From Neisseria subflava (GTDB taxonomy: Bacteria; Pseudomonadota; Gammaproteobacteria; Burkholderiales; Neisseriaceae), in assembly GCF_024205745.1 (NCBI RefSeq), contig NZ_CP073117.1, positions 1,798,001-1,862,000 of the forward strand: a stretch of DNA of 64,000 nt, given 5' to 3'. The number at the start of each line of letters is the position of its first letter. Positions within the stretch are counted from its first letter, which is position 1. The notes under the pieces were generated by a model. It saw only the letters and a program-made list of their open reading frames with translations, was not told the DNA's origin and did no database searches. This document shows positions 8,692-16,617 of the stretch, piece by piece. The translations under genes and the position numbers were made by a program.

Positions 8692-9582
8692 TTAAATCAA
8701 TTGTTCGCCCCAGTGCAGCTTTTGGCGCAGGGTTTTGAAGTATTGGTAATCGGTGGGATGGAGGACGCGCAAGGGGTTGTGATAGCGGCGGATGATGATG
8801 CGGTCGAAGTTTTGCACGTCGATATGGGATTGTCCGTCAAAATGTGCGCGTGCGTCGCCGCTTTTGGTAATGAGGATTTCGATCACGCTGGTGTCGGAGA
8901 TGGCAATCGGACGGTTGGTCATGGATTGCGGACAGATAGGCACAAGCGTGAAGGCGTGCAGACCAGCTTGCATGATGGGGCCGCCGGCGGCAAGTGCGTA
9001 AGCGGTCGAACCTGTCGGTGTGGAAATAATCAGGCCGTCCGAACGTTGGGTATAGACAAATTCTTGATTGATAAATACTTCAAATTCAATCATTTGGCCT
9101 GCGCCGCCACGAGACAGTACGGTATCGTTGAGGGCGAGGGCGCGTTCGATGGTTTCGCCGTCACGAATGATGCTGGCTTCGATGAGGATGCGCTCTTCGG
9201 GCAGATATTTGCCTTCCAGTACGGGGCGGATGCCCTCAACCATGGTGTCGCGTGAGATTTGGGTAAGAAAGCCCAAGTGGCCTTGATTGATGCCGATAAT
9301 GGGGACGGCGCGGGGGGCGACTTCGCGGGCGGCGGAGAGGAAGGTACCGTCGCCACCGAGCACAATGACGAGGTCGCAGTATTTGCCCAATTGGGCTTTG
9401 TTGACGGTTTCGCAGTAGGCGGAATCTTGGATATAGACGCAGTGTTCTTCTACGCTCAATTCATCCAGATAGATGGTGAAGCCGTTTTCGCGTAGAAAAG
9501 AAACCAATGTGTGGACGGTATCTTGAATCTCGGGCGTATTGGGACGCGTAACGATACCGATGTTTTTAAATGGGCTTTTCAT
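8692..9582 (-). CDS. nadK: NAD kinase
   Basis: Phosphorylates NAD to NADP. 296 residues, normal for the proteobacterial enzyme. The diagnostic GGDGT is at residues 76-80 and the second conserved region SDGLIISTPTGSTAYALAAGGP is present (reads around residues 178-198). It is cytoplasmic. The gene follows ubiJ in the same direction with a 26-bp gap that contains one DUS, so the two may be read from one transcript. Confidence 0.96.
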   Translation of the reverse strand: MKSPFKNIGIVTRPNTPEIQDTVHTLVSFLRENGFTIYLDELSVEEHCVYIQDSAYCETVNKAQLGKYCDLVIVLGGDGTFLSAAREVAPRAVPIIGINQGHLGFLTQISRDTMVEGIRPVLEGKYLPEERILIEASIIRDGETIERALALNDTVLSRGGAGQMIEFEVFINQEFVYTQRSDGLIISTPTGSTAYALAAGGPIMQAGLHAFTLVPICPQSMTNRPIAISDTSVIEILITKSGDARAHFDGQSHIDVQNFDRIIIRRYHNPLRVLHPTDYQYFKTLRQKLHWGEQLI

Positions 9583-9608
9583 GTAATAGGCCGTCTGAAA
9601 TTAAGTAT

Positions 9609-10181
9609 TTAATCTATCCAGATATCGCGCTCGAGGCGGTCGAGGCGTTCGTTTAGGCGGGCAACGTCGTCACGCAGTTTGTCCACTTCTTCCAGCCATG
9701 CGGCAAGCGTGGCTTGGTCGATAACAGGGGATTCGGGTTCGCGTGAAAAGTCACTGATTTGCTCGGCAATGCTTTTGCCGATTTTTTTCATGGTGCGGCC
9801 GATGTCGCCGGCGCGCGAGCTGATGCTTTCTGCGGCCACATGACCGAATATCCGCGCCAAATCTTCGCTCGGATAATAGCGCAGTCCGCCCAAAATAGGA
9901 AGGACGGACATGCCCAATACCAAGTCGCCTTCAAGGCTGATGTCGCCCACGCCGGGCTGGCCGCCTTGGAGGATTTTTTGGATGGCGCTGTTGTGGAATG
10001 TGATGTTGGTGTCGGCGGTGTCGTTTGCGGTTTCTAGAAAACCTTGTTCGCTGATGCGTCCGGTCAGTCTGAAACCGGTCAGGCTGATGCAGATGATGCT
10101 GCCTGCAAATTCAGACAGCTCGCGCTGTTGCTCCGGATTTTGCTGTATCAGGTGGTTGATGATGGGAAATAGGGCGGACAT
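9609..10181 (-). CDS. ubiJ: Ubiquinone biosynthesis accessory factor UbiJ
   Basis: 190 residues: an SCP2 sterol-carrier-like lipid-binding domain (about 15-120) and a C-terminal helical coiled-coil (LEEVDKLRDDVARLNERLDRLERDI). UbiJ with UbiK scaffolds the cytosolic ubiquinone-modifying complex. It is not next to the other ubi gene in the window (ubiE at 29 kb), which is usual for Neisseria. No truncation is seen. Confidence 0.87.
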   Translation of the reverse strand: MSALFPIINHLIQQNPEQQRELSEFAGSIICISLTGFRLTGRISEQGFLETANDTADTNITFHNSAIQKILQGGQPGVGDISLEGDLVLGMSVLPILGGLRYYPSEDLARIFGHVAAESISSRAGDIGRTMKKIGKSIAEQISDFSREPESPVIDQATLAAWLEEVDKLRDDVARLNERLDRLERDIWID

Positions 10182-10231
10182 GGTTTACTCTAAATGCCGT
10201 CTGAAACGGATTAATGGGTTGAGTCGCAATT

Positions 10232-11005
10232 TTACAGGCTTAGCCCGTCTGCGCAAACGGTATTTACAATTTTGCCGTTGCTTTCATCATCAACGATGAA
10301 ATCAGGAGCCGGCAGGCCGAGTTTGGCTGCTTCGGCAGTATAAAATTCGGTCCGGCTTGGGTGGCGAGGTTCGACAATATTGCGGATACGTTTGCCGTCT
10401 GCTTGGCAGGCCGTCTGCAAAAGGACTTGGACGGCCAAGTCTTTATGAAGAATATTGACGGGTTGGTTGCCGCCTTGAATGCGTGTTTTTTGAACCAGCT
10501 TGGTAACAGGATGACGGTCGGCAGAATAAAGTCCGCCCAGTCGCAATATGTCGATATGGGGGACGGCGCTTTCCAGCAAGGCTTGCTCAACCGCGAGGAT
10601 TTGACGGGCGGATTCGGTTTGCGGATCGGGCGGCGTGGTTTCATCGCATATGCGTGCTTGGTTGCCATATACGCTGGTGCTGCCGGTAAAGATGATGTGT
10701 TGTACCTTGCATCGCTCGGCAAGCTGAATCCATTTTTTCAGAGTCTCGGCGTAATGGTTTAATGACGAAGGCGGAAGCAGGCAAAACCATGTCGGCTTGT
10801 TGATGTGGTTTTGCCACAAGGCCGAACTGTGAAAAAGATCGTTTTGATTCAAATCGATGATGTCGAGCTCAATCGGCAGATTGATGTCGTCGGAGGTCAG
10901 GTTGCGTTTGACGGCGGCTACCTGACTGCCTTGCTCATAAAATTTTTGTGCCAGCGGCAGGCCGAGATAGCCTAGGCCGAGAATGGAAATATCGGGAAGG
11001 TGCAT
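10232..11005 (-). CDS. NAD(P)-binding SDR/epimerase-like protein (YeeZ type)
   Basis: 257 residues with an N-terminal Rossmann fold, ISILGLGYLGLPLAQ (GxGxxG-type). The stretch HIIFTGSTSVYGNQ has the STSVYG signature of extended short-chain dehydrogenases. It resembles E. coli YeeZ and similar putative nucleotide-sugar or NAD-dependent epimerases; the substrate is unknown. The C-terminus (VNTVCADGLSL) shows no truncation. It is bracketed by uptake sequences and forms its own unit. Confidence 0.8.
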   Translation of the reverse strand: MHLPDISILGLGYLGLPLAQKFYEQGSQVAAVKRNLTSDDINLPIELDIIDLNQNDLFHSSALWQNHINKPTWFCLLPPSSLNHYAETLKKWIQLAERCKVQHIIFTGSTSVYGNQARICDETTPPDPQTESARQILAVEQALLESAVPHIDILRLGGLYSADRHPVTKLVQKTRIQGGNQPVNILHKDLAVQVLLQTACQADGKRIRNIVEPRHPSRTEFYTAEAAKLGLPAPDFIVDDESNGKIVNTVCADGLSL

Positions 11006-11028
11006 AAATAAAGCATCCGAAAATTAAC

Positions 11029-11081
11029 AGGCCGTCTGAAAATAGCTTTAACTTAGTTAAAGCCACGTTTTCAGACGGCCT
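11029..11081. terminator. DUS inverted-pair terminator
   Basis: Inverted AG-DUS arms, also with GCTTTAACTTAGTTAAAGC as an inner palindrome, between the tetR stop and the SDR start. Confidence 0.75.
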
Positions 11082-11094
11082 TTGTATGGAAAAA

Positions 11095-11742
11095 TTAATG
11101 GTTGCTGCCGATTTTTTGGTCGAATTCGGCACGGTGTTCCGGCAGGAGGTAAGGGCGCAACAGGCTGAGTGTGCGGCTGATGCCCCGTACTTTGGAATCT
11201 TCGGTCAGCTTGGTGCGTCCGCGCAGGGAGCTGTCGAAGTCGAACCAGTATTTCGTTACCATCCACATATTGACGGCGAGGTCGTTCATGGCGGTTTGGT
11301 CGGCTTGGATGATGTTCAGACCGTTGAGCTGGGTGAGCAGGTTGACCAAGAGCGGGGAGACTTTGGCTTGGGTGAAGGTATTGTGCTCGCCCAATAATTC
11401 GGCACTGCGGGCAAGCAGGGTATTCACATCGCTGAAAAGGAAGCGGTATTCCCACATGACATCATAAATACCGGCCATGTAGTTGATGGAGTCTTCCACA
11501 TTAGACGGCAATACGGCTTCGTTAAGGTAGGCAAGCAGGGCTTCGCTGTAACGTTTGAACAGTTGGACGATGATTTCGTCTTTGTTGCGGAAGTGGTAAT
11601 AGAGATTGCCCGGACTGATGCCCAAATGTGCCGCAATATGGTTGGTACTGATGTTGCGCTCACCTTCCTCGTTGAAAAGCGTCAGGCTGGCGTCGATGAT
11701 GCGGGTGTAAGTATTGGTTTTTGCAATGCGGGTCACGGGCAT
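11095..11742 (-). CDS. TetR/AcrR family transcriptional regulator
   Basis: 215 residues from ATG 11742, chosen because it has an AAGGAG site; the open frame to 11781 overlaps murB's end and has no such site. The N-terminal helix-turn-helix is clear (IIDASLTLFNEEGERNISTNHIAAHLGISPGNLYYHFRNKDEI). The C-terminal ligand domain has no recognised specificity. It is 11 bp downstream of murB in the same direction and is probably co-transcribed with it. Targets are unknown; norM lies nearby on the same strand but with its own start region. Confidence 0.88.
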   Translation of the reverse strand: MPVTRIAKTNTYTRIIDASLTLFNEEGERNISTNHIAAHLGISPGNLYYHFRNKDEIIVQLFKRYSEALLAYLNEAVLPSNVEDSINYMAGIYDVMWEYRFLFSDVNTLLARSAELLGEHNTFTQAKVSPLLVNLLTQLNGLNIIQADQTAMNDLAVNMWMVTKYWFDFDSSLRGRTKLTEDSKVRGISRTLSLLRPYLLPEHRAEFDQKIGSNH

Positions 11743-11753
11743 ACTCCTTAGAT

Positions 11754-12794
11754 TTATAGGCTGAACGAAGCGGGCAGCCAATTGGGTTCGGCGTGTAATT
11801 CTACCTGAAATTGAGTAAATACTGTATTACAAACATATTGAGCCAGCTGGTGGACATCTTGAGCGGACGCATTGTTTTTATTCACCAAAACCAAAGCCTG
11901 TCTGTCATGCACTGCCGCACCGCCGATCTGATGGCCTTTCAGACGGCATTGGTCAATCAGCCAGCCGGCCGCGAGTTTGACAGAACCGTCAGGCTGCGGA
12001 TAGCGTGGCATATTGGGGTATTGCTGCAACAAATCGGCAGCTTTTTCAGCGCTGACAACAGGGTTTTTAAAGAAACTTCCGACATTACCAAGCACGTTAG
12101 GATTAGGCAGTTTACTGTTGCGGATTGCACACACTGCATCGGAAACATCTTTGGCTGTTGCTTCTTGGCCTTGGCTCAGTTCGGCAACCGCTGCCGCCAA
12201 ATCGCCATAGCCCAAGTTCGGCACAAAATGCTCTTTTAACGCAAATACAACCGAAACAATCACATAACGGTCTTTGCCTTCCTGTTTGAACAGGCTTTCA
12301 CGATAGGCAAAGTCACAGTCGGCATTGGAAAGCTCGACAAAGGTTTCCGTATCCAAATCAAAGCAGCGTACGCTATGGATAACATCTTTCGCTTCAACGC
12401 CGTATGCGCCAATATTTTGTACCGGAGACGCGCCGACTGTACCCGGAATCAGGCTCAGGTTTTCCAGCCCGCTTAAACCCAGTCCAACCGTATGCAAAAC
12501 AAAATCATGCCAAATTTCCCCGGCTTGCGCTTCGATATAAACCAGGCCGTCTGAACGCTCAATTTCACGAATTCCCTTGTTTTCCATATGCACAACCAGA
12601 CCGGCGTAGTCCTCCATCAAAAGGATATTGCTGCCGCCGCCGAGCCATAAAACAGTATCTCGGTTGAACTCGGGTAGCCGGATGATGTCGCGCAACTCGT
12701 CGGCATGTTTGAGTGCGACAAATGCTTGGGCTTGGGCGCGAAGGCCGAAAGTGTTGTAAGGGGTAAGGTCGGTTTGGTATTGGATGGGTTGCAT
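11754..12794 (-). CDS. murB: UDP-N-acetylenolpyruvoylglucosamine reductase
   Basis: FAD-dependent reductase of peptidoglycan precursor synthesis, making UDP-MurNAc. 346 residues, type I MurB length. The FAD-binding WLGGGSNILLMEDYAG (near residue 50) and the catalytic segment GNVGSFFKNPVVS are present, with the closing Glu region VELHAEPNW. Read with the TetR gene downstream. Confidence 0.95.
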   Translation of the reverse strand: MQPIQYQTDLTPYNTFGLRAQAQAFVALKHADELRDIIRLPEFNRDTVLWLGGGSNILLMEDYAGLVVHMENKGIREIERSDGLVYIEAQAGEIWHDFVLHTVGLGLSGLENLSLIPGTVGASPVQNIGAYGVEAKDVIHSVRCFDLDTETFVELSNADCDFAYRESLFKQEGKDRYVIVSVVFALKEHFVPNLGYGDLAAAVAELSQGQEATAKDVSDAVCAIRNSKLPNPNVLGNVGSFFKNPVVSAEKAADLLQQYPNMPRYPQPDGSVKLAAGWLIDQCRLKGHQIGGAAVHDRQALVLVNKNNASAQDVHQLAQYVCNTVFTQFQVELHAEPNWLPASFSL

Positions 12795-12864
12795 GGGTTT
12801 AACTTTAAAATAGGAATTCGTTGATTAAATAGCGTAATCATTGGAGAAAGACTGCTTGTATTTT

Positions 12865-14244
12865 TCAGACGGCCTTATGCGATTTGACCATCTCTTTACT
12901 GCAAAGCTCCAAGCACCATACCAATGCGATAGCAGCAATCGTCAGTGAAACGGTCAGCGCGGTCCAGAAGCCGTAAATGCCCATATCGACATGATAGGCA
13001 AGCAGGTAGCCGGGCAACAGGCCACAGCCCCAGAAAGCGGCGGCATGGATGAACATCGGCATTTTGGTCACTTTATAGCCGCGCAGCGCATATGAAGCGA
13101 TACATTGGGTGGCGTCTGCCAGTTGGAATAGGGAGGCGAAAAATAAAACGGTCGCGGCAATGCCTAATACTGCCGCATCGTCGGTGTACATACTGGCTAA
13201 TTGAAAGCGAAAGATGACCAAGAGCAGCGCGGTGCAGGTGGCAAGTACCCAGCCCAACACCAGCGAAACGCCTGAAATATAACGCGCCCGCAAAAACTCG
13301 CGTCTCCCGAGAGAAAAGCCTACGCGTACCGTGCTTGCAGAGCCAACGCTTTGCGGAACCATATACAAAATGCCCGACAGGCTGATGACGACTTGTTGCG
13401 CAGCAACATAATCCTCGCCGAATGGCGCCACTAAAAAGACGATAAACGAAAACGCGCTGGCTTCTAGAAAATAAGACAAGCCGATGGGTGCGCCGATTTT
13501 CCAAATCTGTTTGAAAGCCGCCAAATCAGGTTTGCCGATTTTTGCCGTCAAGCCAAACGGACGGAAGAATTTTTCTTTGGCAATATAAAGCCACAAAGCC
13601 AATGCGCTGAACCAAAATACCGCTGCCGTTGCCACGCCGCAACCTGCGCCGCCCAAAGCAGGCATACCGAATTTGCCGTAAACAAACACATAGTTCAGTG
13701 GCACATTCAACACAAACGCCGCAAAGCTGACCAACATAATCACGCGTGGGCGGTTCAAGCTGGATGCATAAGCATGCAGGGCGCGGTGTATCATGGCGGC
13801 CGGCATTGCCAAGCTGGTAAAGAACATATATTGCGCCATCGTATCTTCGACATAATCGCTCAATGTCAGCCAATGACGGAAAGGCATAATCATCGCCCAC
13901 ATCAACAGCATGCCGAATACGCCCAAACACAAGCCAAACCAAATGCCCTGCATTCCTGTTTTGCCGACTTCTTCGGTTTTACCTGCGCCGTACAGCTGGG
14001 CAATCATCGGGTTTAACGCCGCCATCACGCCCATAAAGGTAATGTAAATCGTAGAAAACGCGCTGCTGCCCAAAGCCACCGCGGCCAAATCTTCCTTACC
14101 TGCGCCGCCGGCCATCACCGTATCGACGAAACCAATACCCACTTGCGCCACTTGCGCCAACAGCATAGGCAGGGCGAGGGCAGTAAGCAGGCAGGTTTCT
14201 TTTAAGAAAACAGGAAAGGCAAAGCGGTTGAGGTTCAGTAGCAT
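12865..14244 (-). CDS. norM: MATE family multidrug efflux pump NorM
   Basis: 459 residues, twelve hydrophobic segments, highly similar in wording to gonococcal/meningococcal NorM (LPMLLAQVAQVGIGFVDTVMAGGAGKEDLAA). It is a sodium/proton-coupled exporter of cationic drugs in the inner membrane. The pseudo-twofold halves start near residues 20 and 240. DUS copies lie on both sides. No regulator-binding site was identified by eye. Confidence 0.95.
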   Translation of the reverse strand: MLLNLNRFAFPVFLKETCLLTALALPMLLAQVAQVGIGFVDTVMAGGAGKEDLAAVALGSSAFSTIYITFMGVMAALNPMIAQLYGAGKTEEVGKTGMQGIWFGLCLGVFGMLLMWAMIMPFRHWLTLSDYVEDTMAQYMFFTSLAMPAAMIHRALHAYASSLNRPRVIMLVSFAAFVLNVPLNYVFVYGKFGMPALGGAGCGVATAAVFWFSALALWLYIAKEKFFRPFGLTAKIGKPDLAAFKQIWKIGAPIGLSYFLEASAFSFIVFLVAPFGEDYVAAQQVVISLSGILYMVPQSVGSASTVRVGFSLGRREFLRARYISGVSLVLGWVLATCTALLLVIFRFQLASMYTDDAAVLGIAATVLFFASLFQLADATQCIASYALRGYKVTKMPMFIHAAAFWGCGLLPGYLLAYHVDMGIYGFWTALTVSLTIAAIALVWCLELCSKEMVKSHKAV

Positions 14245-14347
14245 AATTGTATGTGGATTGAGGATAAAGGCCGTCTGAAACGAAAACTTAAAATTATAAA
14301 GGGTAAAGCTGATAAACAGGCAATATGTTGTTTAATCGCGAAATTTT

Positions 14348-14785
14348 TCAGACGGCCTTAAAAGTCGGATGTCTTTTTACTGCTTCCAACCAGCTGTCCG
14401 GCGTTTGAAACTGCATCAGGCCGTCTGAAAGCGAAACCGCGGCTTGGGTAGTCGAAGCGCGGGTCAGTTTTTCGTTGGTTTCGGCATCGTAAATGGTGTA
14501 ATCGATACGCAGGCAGCTTTCGATTTCAACGATGTCCATATCAATGCGGATTTTTTGGCCGAAACGGGCAGGGCGGATGTATTTGAGGTTCATCTGCACA
14601 ATCGGCCAGCTGTACCCTTGCCGTCCCATTTCGTTGTAGTCATAACTGATGGAAGACAGAAAAGCACAACGTGCGGTTTCAAGGTATTTGACATAGTTGC
14701 CGTGCCACACGATGTGCATGGCATCTACGTCAAAAAAAGGAACTTCGGTTTCAAAGCTGTGTTGGCAGTAGATGTGTTTTTTCAT
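14348..14785 (-). CDS. Hotdog acyl thioesterase (YbgC/4HBT-like), aryl-polyene type
   Basis: 145 residues. The motif FFDVDAMHIVWHGNYVKYLETA has D19 and H28 in the YbgC arrangement, so hydrolysis of acyl thioesters is expected. The genes just upstream are an LpxL-like acyltransferase and a family 2 glycosyltransferase in the same direction. That trio occurs in aryl-polyene clusters (ApeJ/ApeK in E. coli), so the likely job is acyl release or proofreading there, by inference. The C-terminus is normal; a DUS sits inside the gene (SLSDGL region). Confidence 0.82.
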   Translation of the reverse strand: MKKHIYCQHSFETEVPFFDVDAMHIVWHGNYVKYLETARCAFLSSISYDYNEMGRQGYSWPIVQMNLKYIRPARFGQKIRIDMDIVEIESCLRIDYTIYDAETNEKLTRASTTQAAVSLSDGLMQFQTPDSWLEAVKRHPTFKAV

Positions 14786-14811
14786 GGTTTAAAAGAGTAA
14801 GTGTGATGGTT

Positions 14812-15741
14812 TCAGACGGCGTCTTCGCCCCAAAAATCATAAAAATTGAACCATTGTAGCGGATTTTGCGCACATTCTTGCGCCAAAATGTCGGCAAAAC
14901 CCTGCATCGCGTCTTTGACGGCAGCCTCGCGGTTGCCGCGTTTCCAGCTGGAAGTATCGGTAAAGCGGCGCAGTTTCAAATGATAGCGGCCGTTTTGTTT
15001 GACGCAAAACAACGTGTTTACCTGCGTTTTTAAAAGCGAAGCCAATAGCCATGCACCTTGCGGCATAGGGGCGGTATGGCCTAAGAAATTAATATCGGCG
15101 GTTTTCTCGCCGCGTACAGGCACGCGGTCGGCCGCGATGGCAATCCATTCGCCGTCTTCGATACGGCGGTTTAATTCCATCATCAGGGTGGTGTCCAAAT
15201 CTGTTACTTGAATCAGACGGATATGATCTGCGCCGGCTTTTTGCAATGCCTCGTTAAATGCCTGTGCGTGTTTGCTGTGCACCAATACATTGAGCCTGAA
15301 ATTTTTATGGTGCGACACCAGCGCACGGCAAACTTCAGTATTGCCCAAGTGTGAGCAGGCAAAAATCTGGCCGCGTTCGTTGCGCTTGACTTGCGAATAG
15401 ATGTCGTCCGGATCTTCAATCACCAAATCTTCATAACGGATTTTGCGTTGCCACACGGCAAAACGGTCGCAAACCGCTTCGCCAAATGCGACGAATTGTT
15501 TGAATACGCTATGTTTCGGCAGGACGATATGGGGAAAGGCCGTCTGAAGACGGGTTTGATAGCGTAAAACATGACGGCGCGGTTTGGGCGCGGTTGCATA
15601 AAAATACAGCACCACAAACCAAATGAACGGCCTCATGAAAAAAGCCGGCAGATAGCGCACCATCAATGTTGTCAGAGCGAGAAACAAGCGGCTGCCGCGT
15701 TCGGGCTGCGCCGCCCAATGGGTTTGTTTATTATCGGTCAT
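14812..15741 (-). CDS. LpxL-like lysophospholipid acyltransferase, aryl-polyene type
   Basis: 309 residues with one N-terminal hydrophobic anchor (about 34-50) and the HX4E catalytic pair H131/E136 in CSHLGNTEVCR. Segments DRVPVRGEKT and FLGHTAPMPQGAWLLA follow the lipid A acyltransferase pattern. In many aryl-polyene clusters this domain is fused C-terminally to a family 2 glycosyltransferase; here the two are separate genes, 4 bp apart. The expected role is to load an acyl or polyene chain onto a lipid or sugar carrier (inference). Confidence 0.82.
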   Translation of the reverse strand: MTDNKQTHWAAQPERGSRLFLALTTLMVRYLPAFFMRPFIWFVVLYFYATAPKPRRHVLRYQTRLQTAFPHIVLPKHSVFKQFVAFGEAVCDRFAVWQRKIRYEDLVIEDPDDIYSQVKRNERGQIFACSHLGNTEVCRALVSHHKNFRLNVLVHSKHAQAFNEALQKAGADHIRLIQVTDLDTTLMMELNRRIEDGEWIAIAADRVPVRGEKTADINFLGHTAPMPQGAWLLASLLKTQVNTLFCVKQNGRYHLKLRRFTDTSSWKRGNREAAVKDAMQGFADILAQECAQNPLQWFNFYDFWGEDAV

Positions 15742-15745
15742 GGTT

Positions 15746-16471
15746 TCAGACGGCCTTTCCGAAAACTTTACCCAATCGGTGTTTCAACATACCGAAAAAC
15801 AGCCGTGTGTGCATTTTGCTGATGCGGACATTGTCGGCAAAGGCATCGAAGTGAGACACGCCGTCGGCGGCGTATTGGACGGGCGTTTTAATCCAAACCG
15901 GCTTGACGTCGCGCCAGTAGAGGCGGATAAGGATTTCCGTATCGAAGTCCATGCGGTCGCCTACGGTTTCTTCGCGGACGACGGATAGCGCGGGTGCAAG
16001 CGGATAGAGGCGAAAGCCGCACATACCGTCTTTGATGTCGCATGACCAAGTGTGCAGCATATTCCAGAAATCGGTAATTTTGCGTCCGTAAAGCCGTGCT
16101 TTGGGCGCGTCATCGCCGTATTGTGGCCAGCCGCAAACAACGGCTTCGGGGTTTTGCTCTGCTGCAGCGAGGAGTTTGGGCGTGTCGTTCAAGCAGTGTT
16201 GGCCGTCTGCATCAACCTGCAAAACGTGGGTATAACCGTGTTCTTGAGCGTATTCCAAGCCGGTTTTAACCGCTGCGCCTTTGCCGCCGTTGATGGGGCG
16301 GTAAAGGACATCAATGCCGTCTGAAACCAAAGCCTGCAATACAGGTTTACATTCTTCGCGTGAACCGTCGTCTACAATTAAAACGTTTAAACCGAAGCCG
16401 CGCATGGTTTGGGCTACGTGGCTGATGGTGGTCGGGTGGTTGTAATGTGGAATAAGGGCCAGGGTTTTCAT
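15746..16471 (-). CDS. Glycosyltransferase family 2, aryl-polyene type
   Basis: 241 residues of a GT-A fold enzyme: VDDGS at 33-37, NGGKGAAVKTG, and the DXD-like DADG at 87-90. There is no C-terminal membrane helix. It is the first gene of the three-gene unit ending with the thioesterase, with only 4 bp before the acyltransferase. By comparison with ApeJ it probably glycosylates the lipid anchor of an aryl polyene. The substrate cannot be read from sequence. Dolichol-phosphate mannosyltransferase-like annotation is the main alternative. Confidence 0.83.
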   Translation of the reverse strand: MKTLALIPHYNHPTTISHVAQTMRGFGLNVLIVDDGSREECKPVLQALVSDGIDVLYRPINGGKGAAVKTGLEYAQEHGYTHVLQVDADGQHCLNDTPKLLAAAEQNPEAVVCGWPQYGDDAPKARLYGRKITDFWNMLHTWSCDIKDGMCGFRLYPLAPALSVVREETVGDRMDFDTEILIRLYWRDVKPVWIKTPVQYAADGVSHFDAFADNVRISKMHTRLFFGMLKHRLGKVFGKAV

Positions 16472-16538
16472 AAATATTTTTTAGACGACGTTAACACAAT
16501 GCAGAGTATAGCAAATAAACATGCCATGGCGTTTGAAA

Positions 16539-16601
16539 AGGCCGTCTGAAACGGCGAGGACAAAATCGTTTGATTTCGTTTTTCACTGTTTCAGACGGCC
16601 T
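16539..16601. terminator. DUS inverted-pair terminator after the ABC gene
   Basis: AGGCCGTCTGAAAC ... GTTTCAGACGGCCT arms 63 nt end to end, with an inner AT-rich palindrome, ending 16 bp from the ABC stop. Confidence 0.75.
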
Positions 16602-16617
16602 TTTATATGCCATTAAT

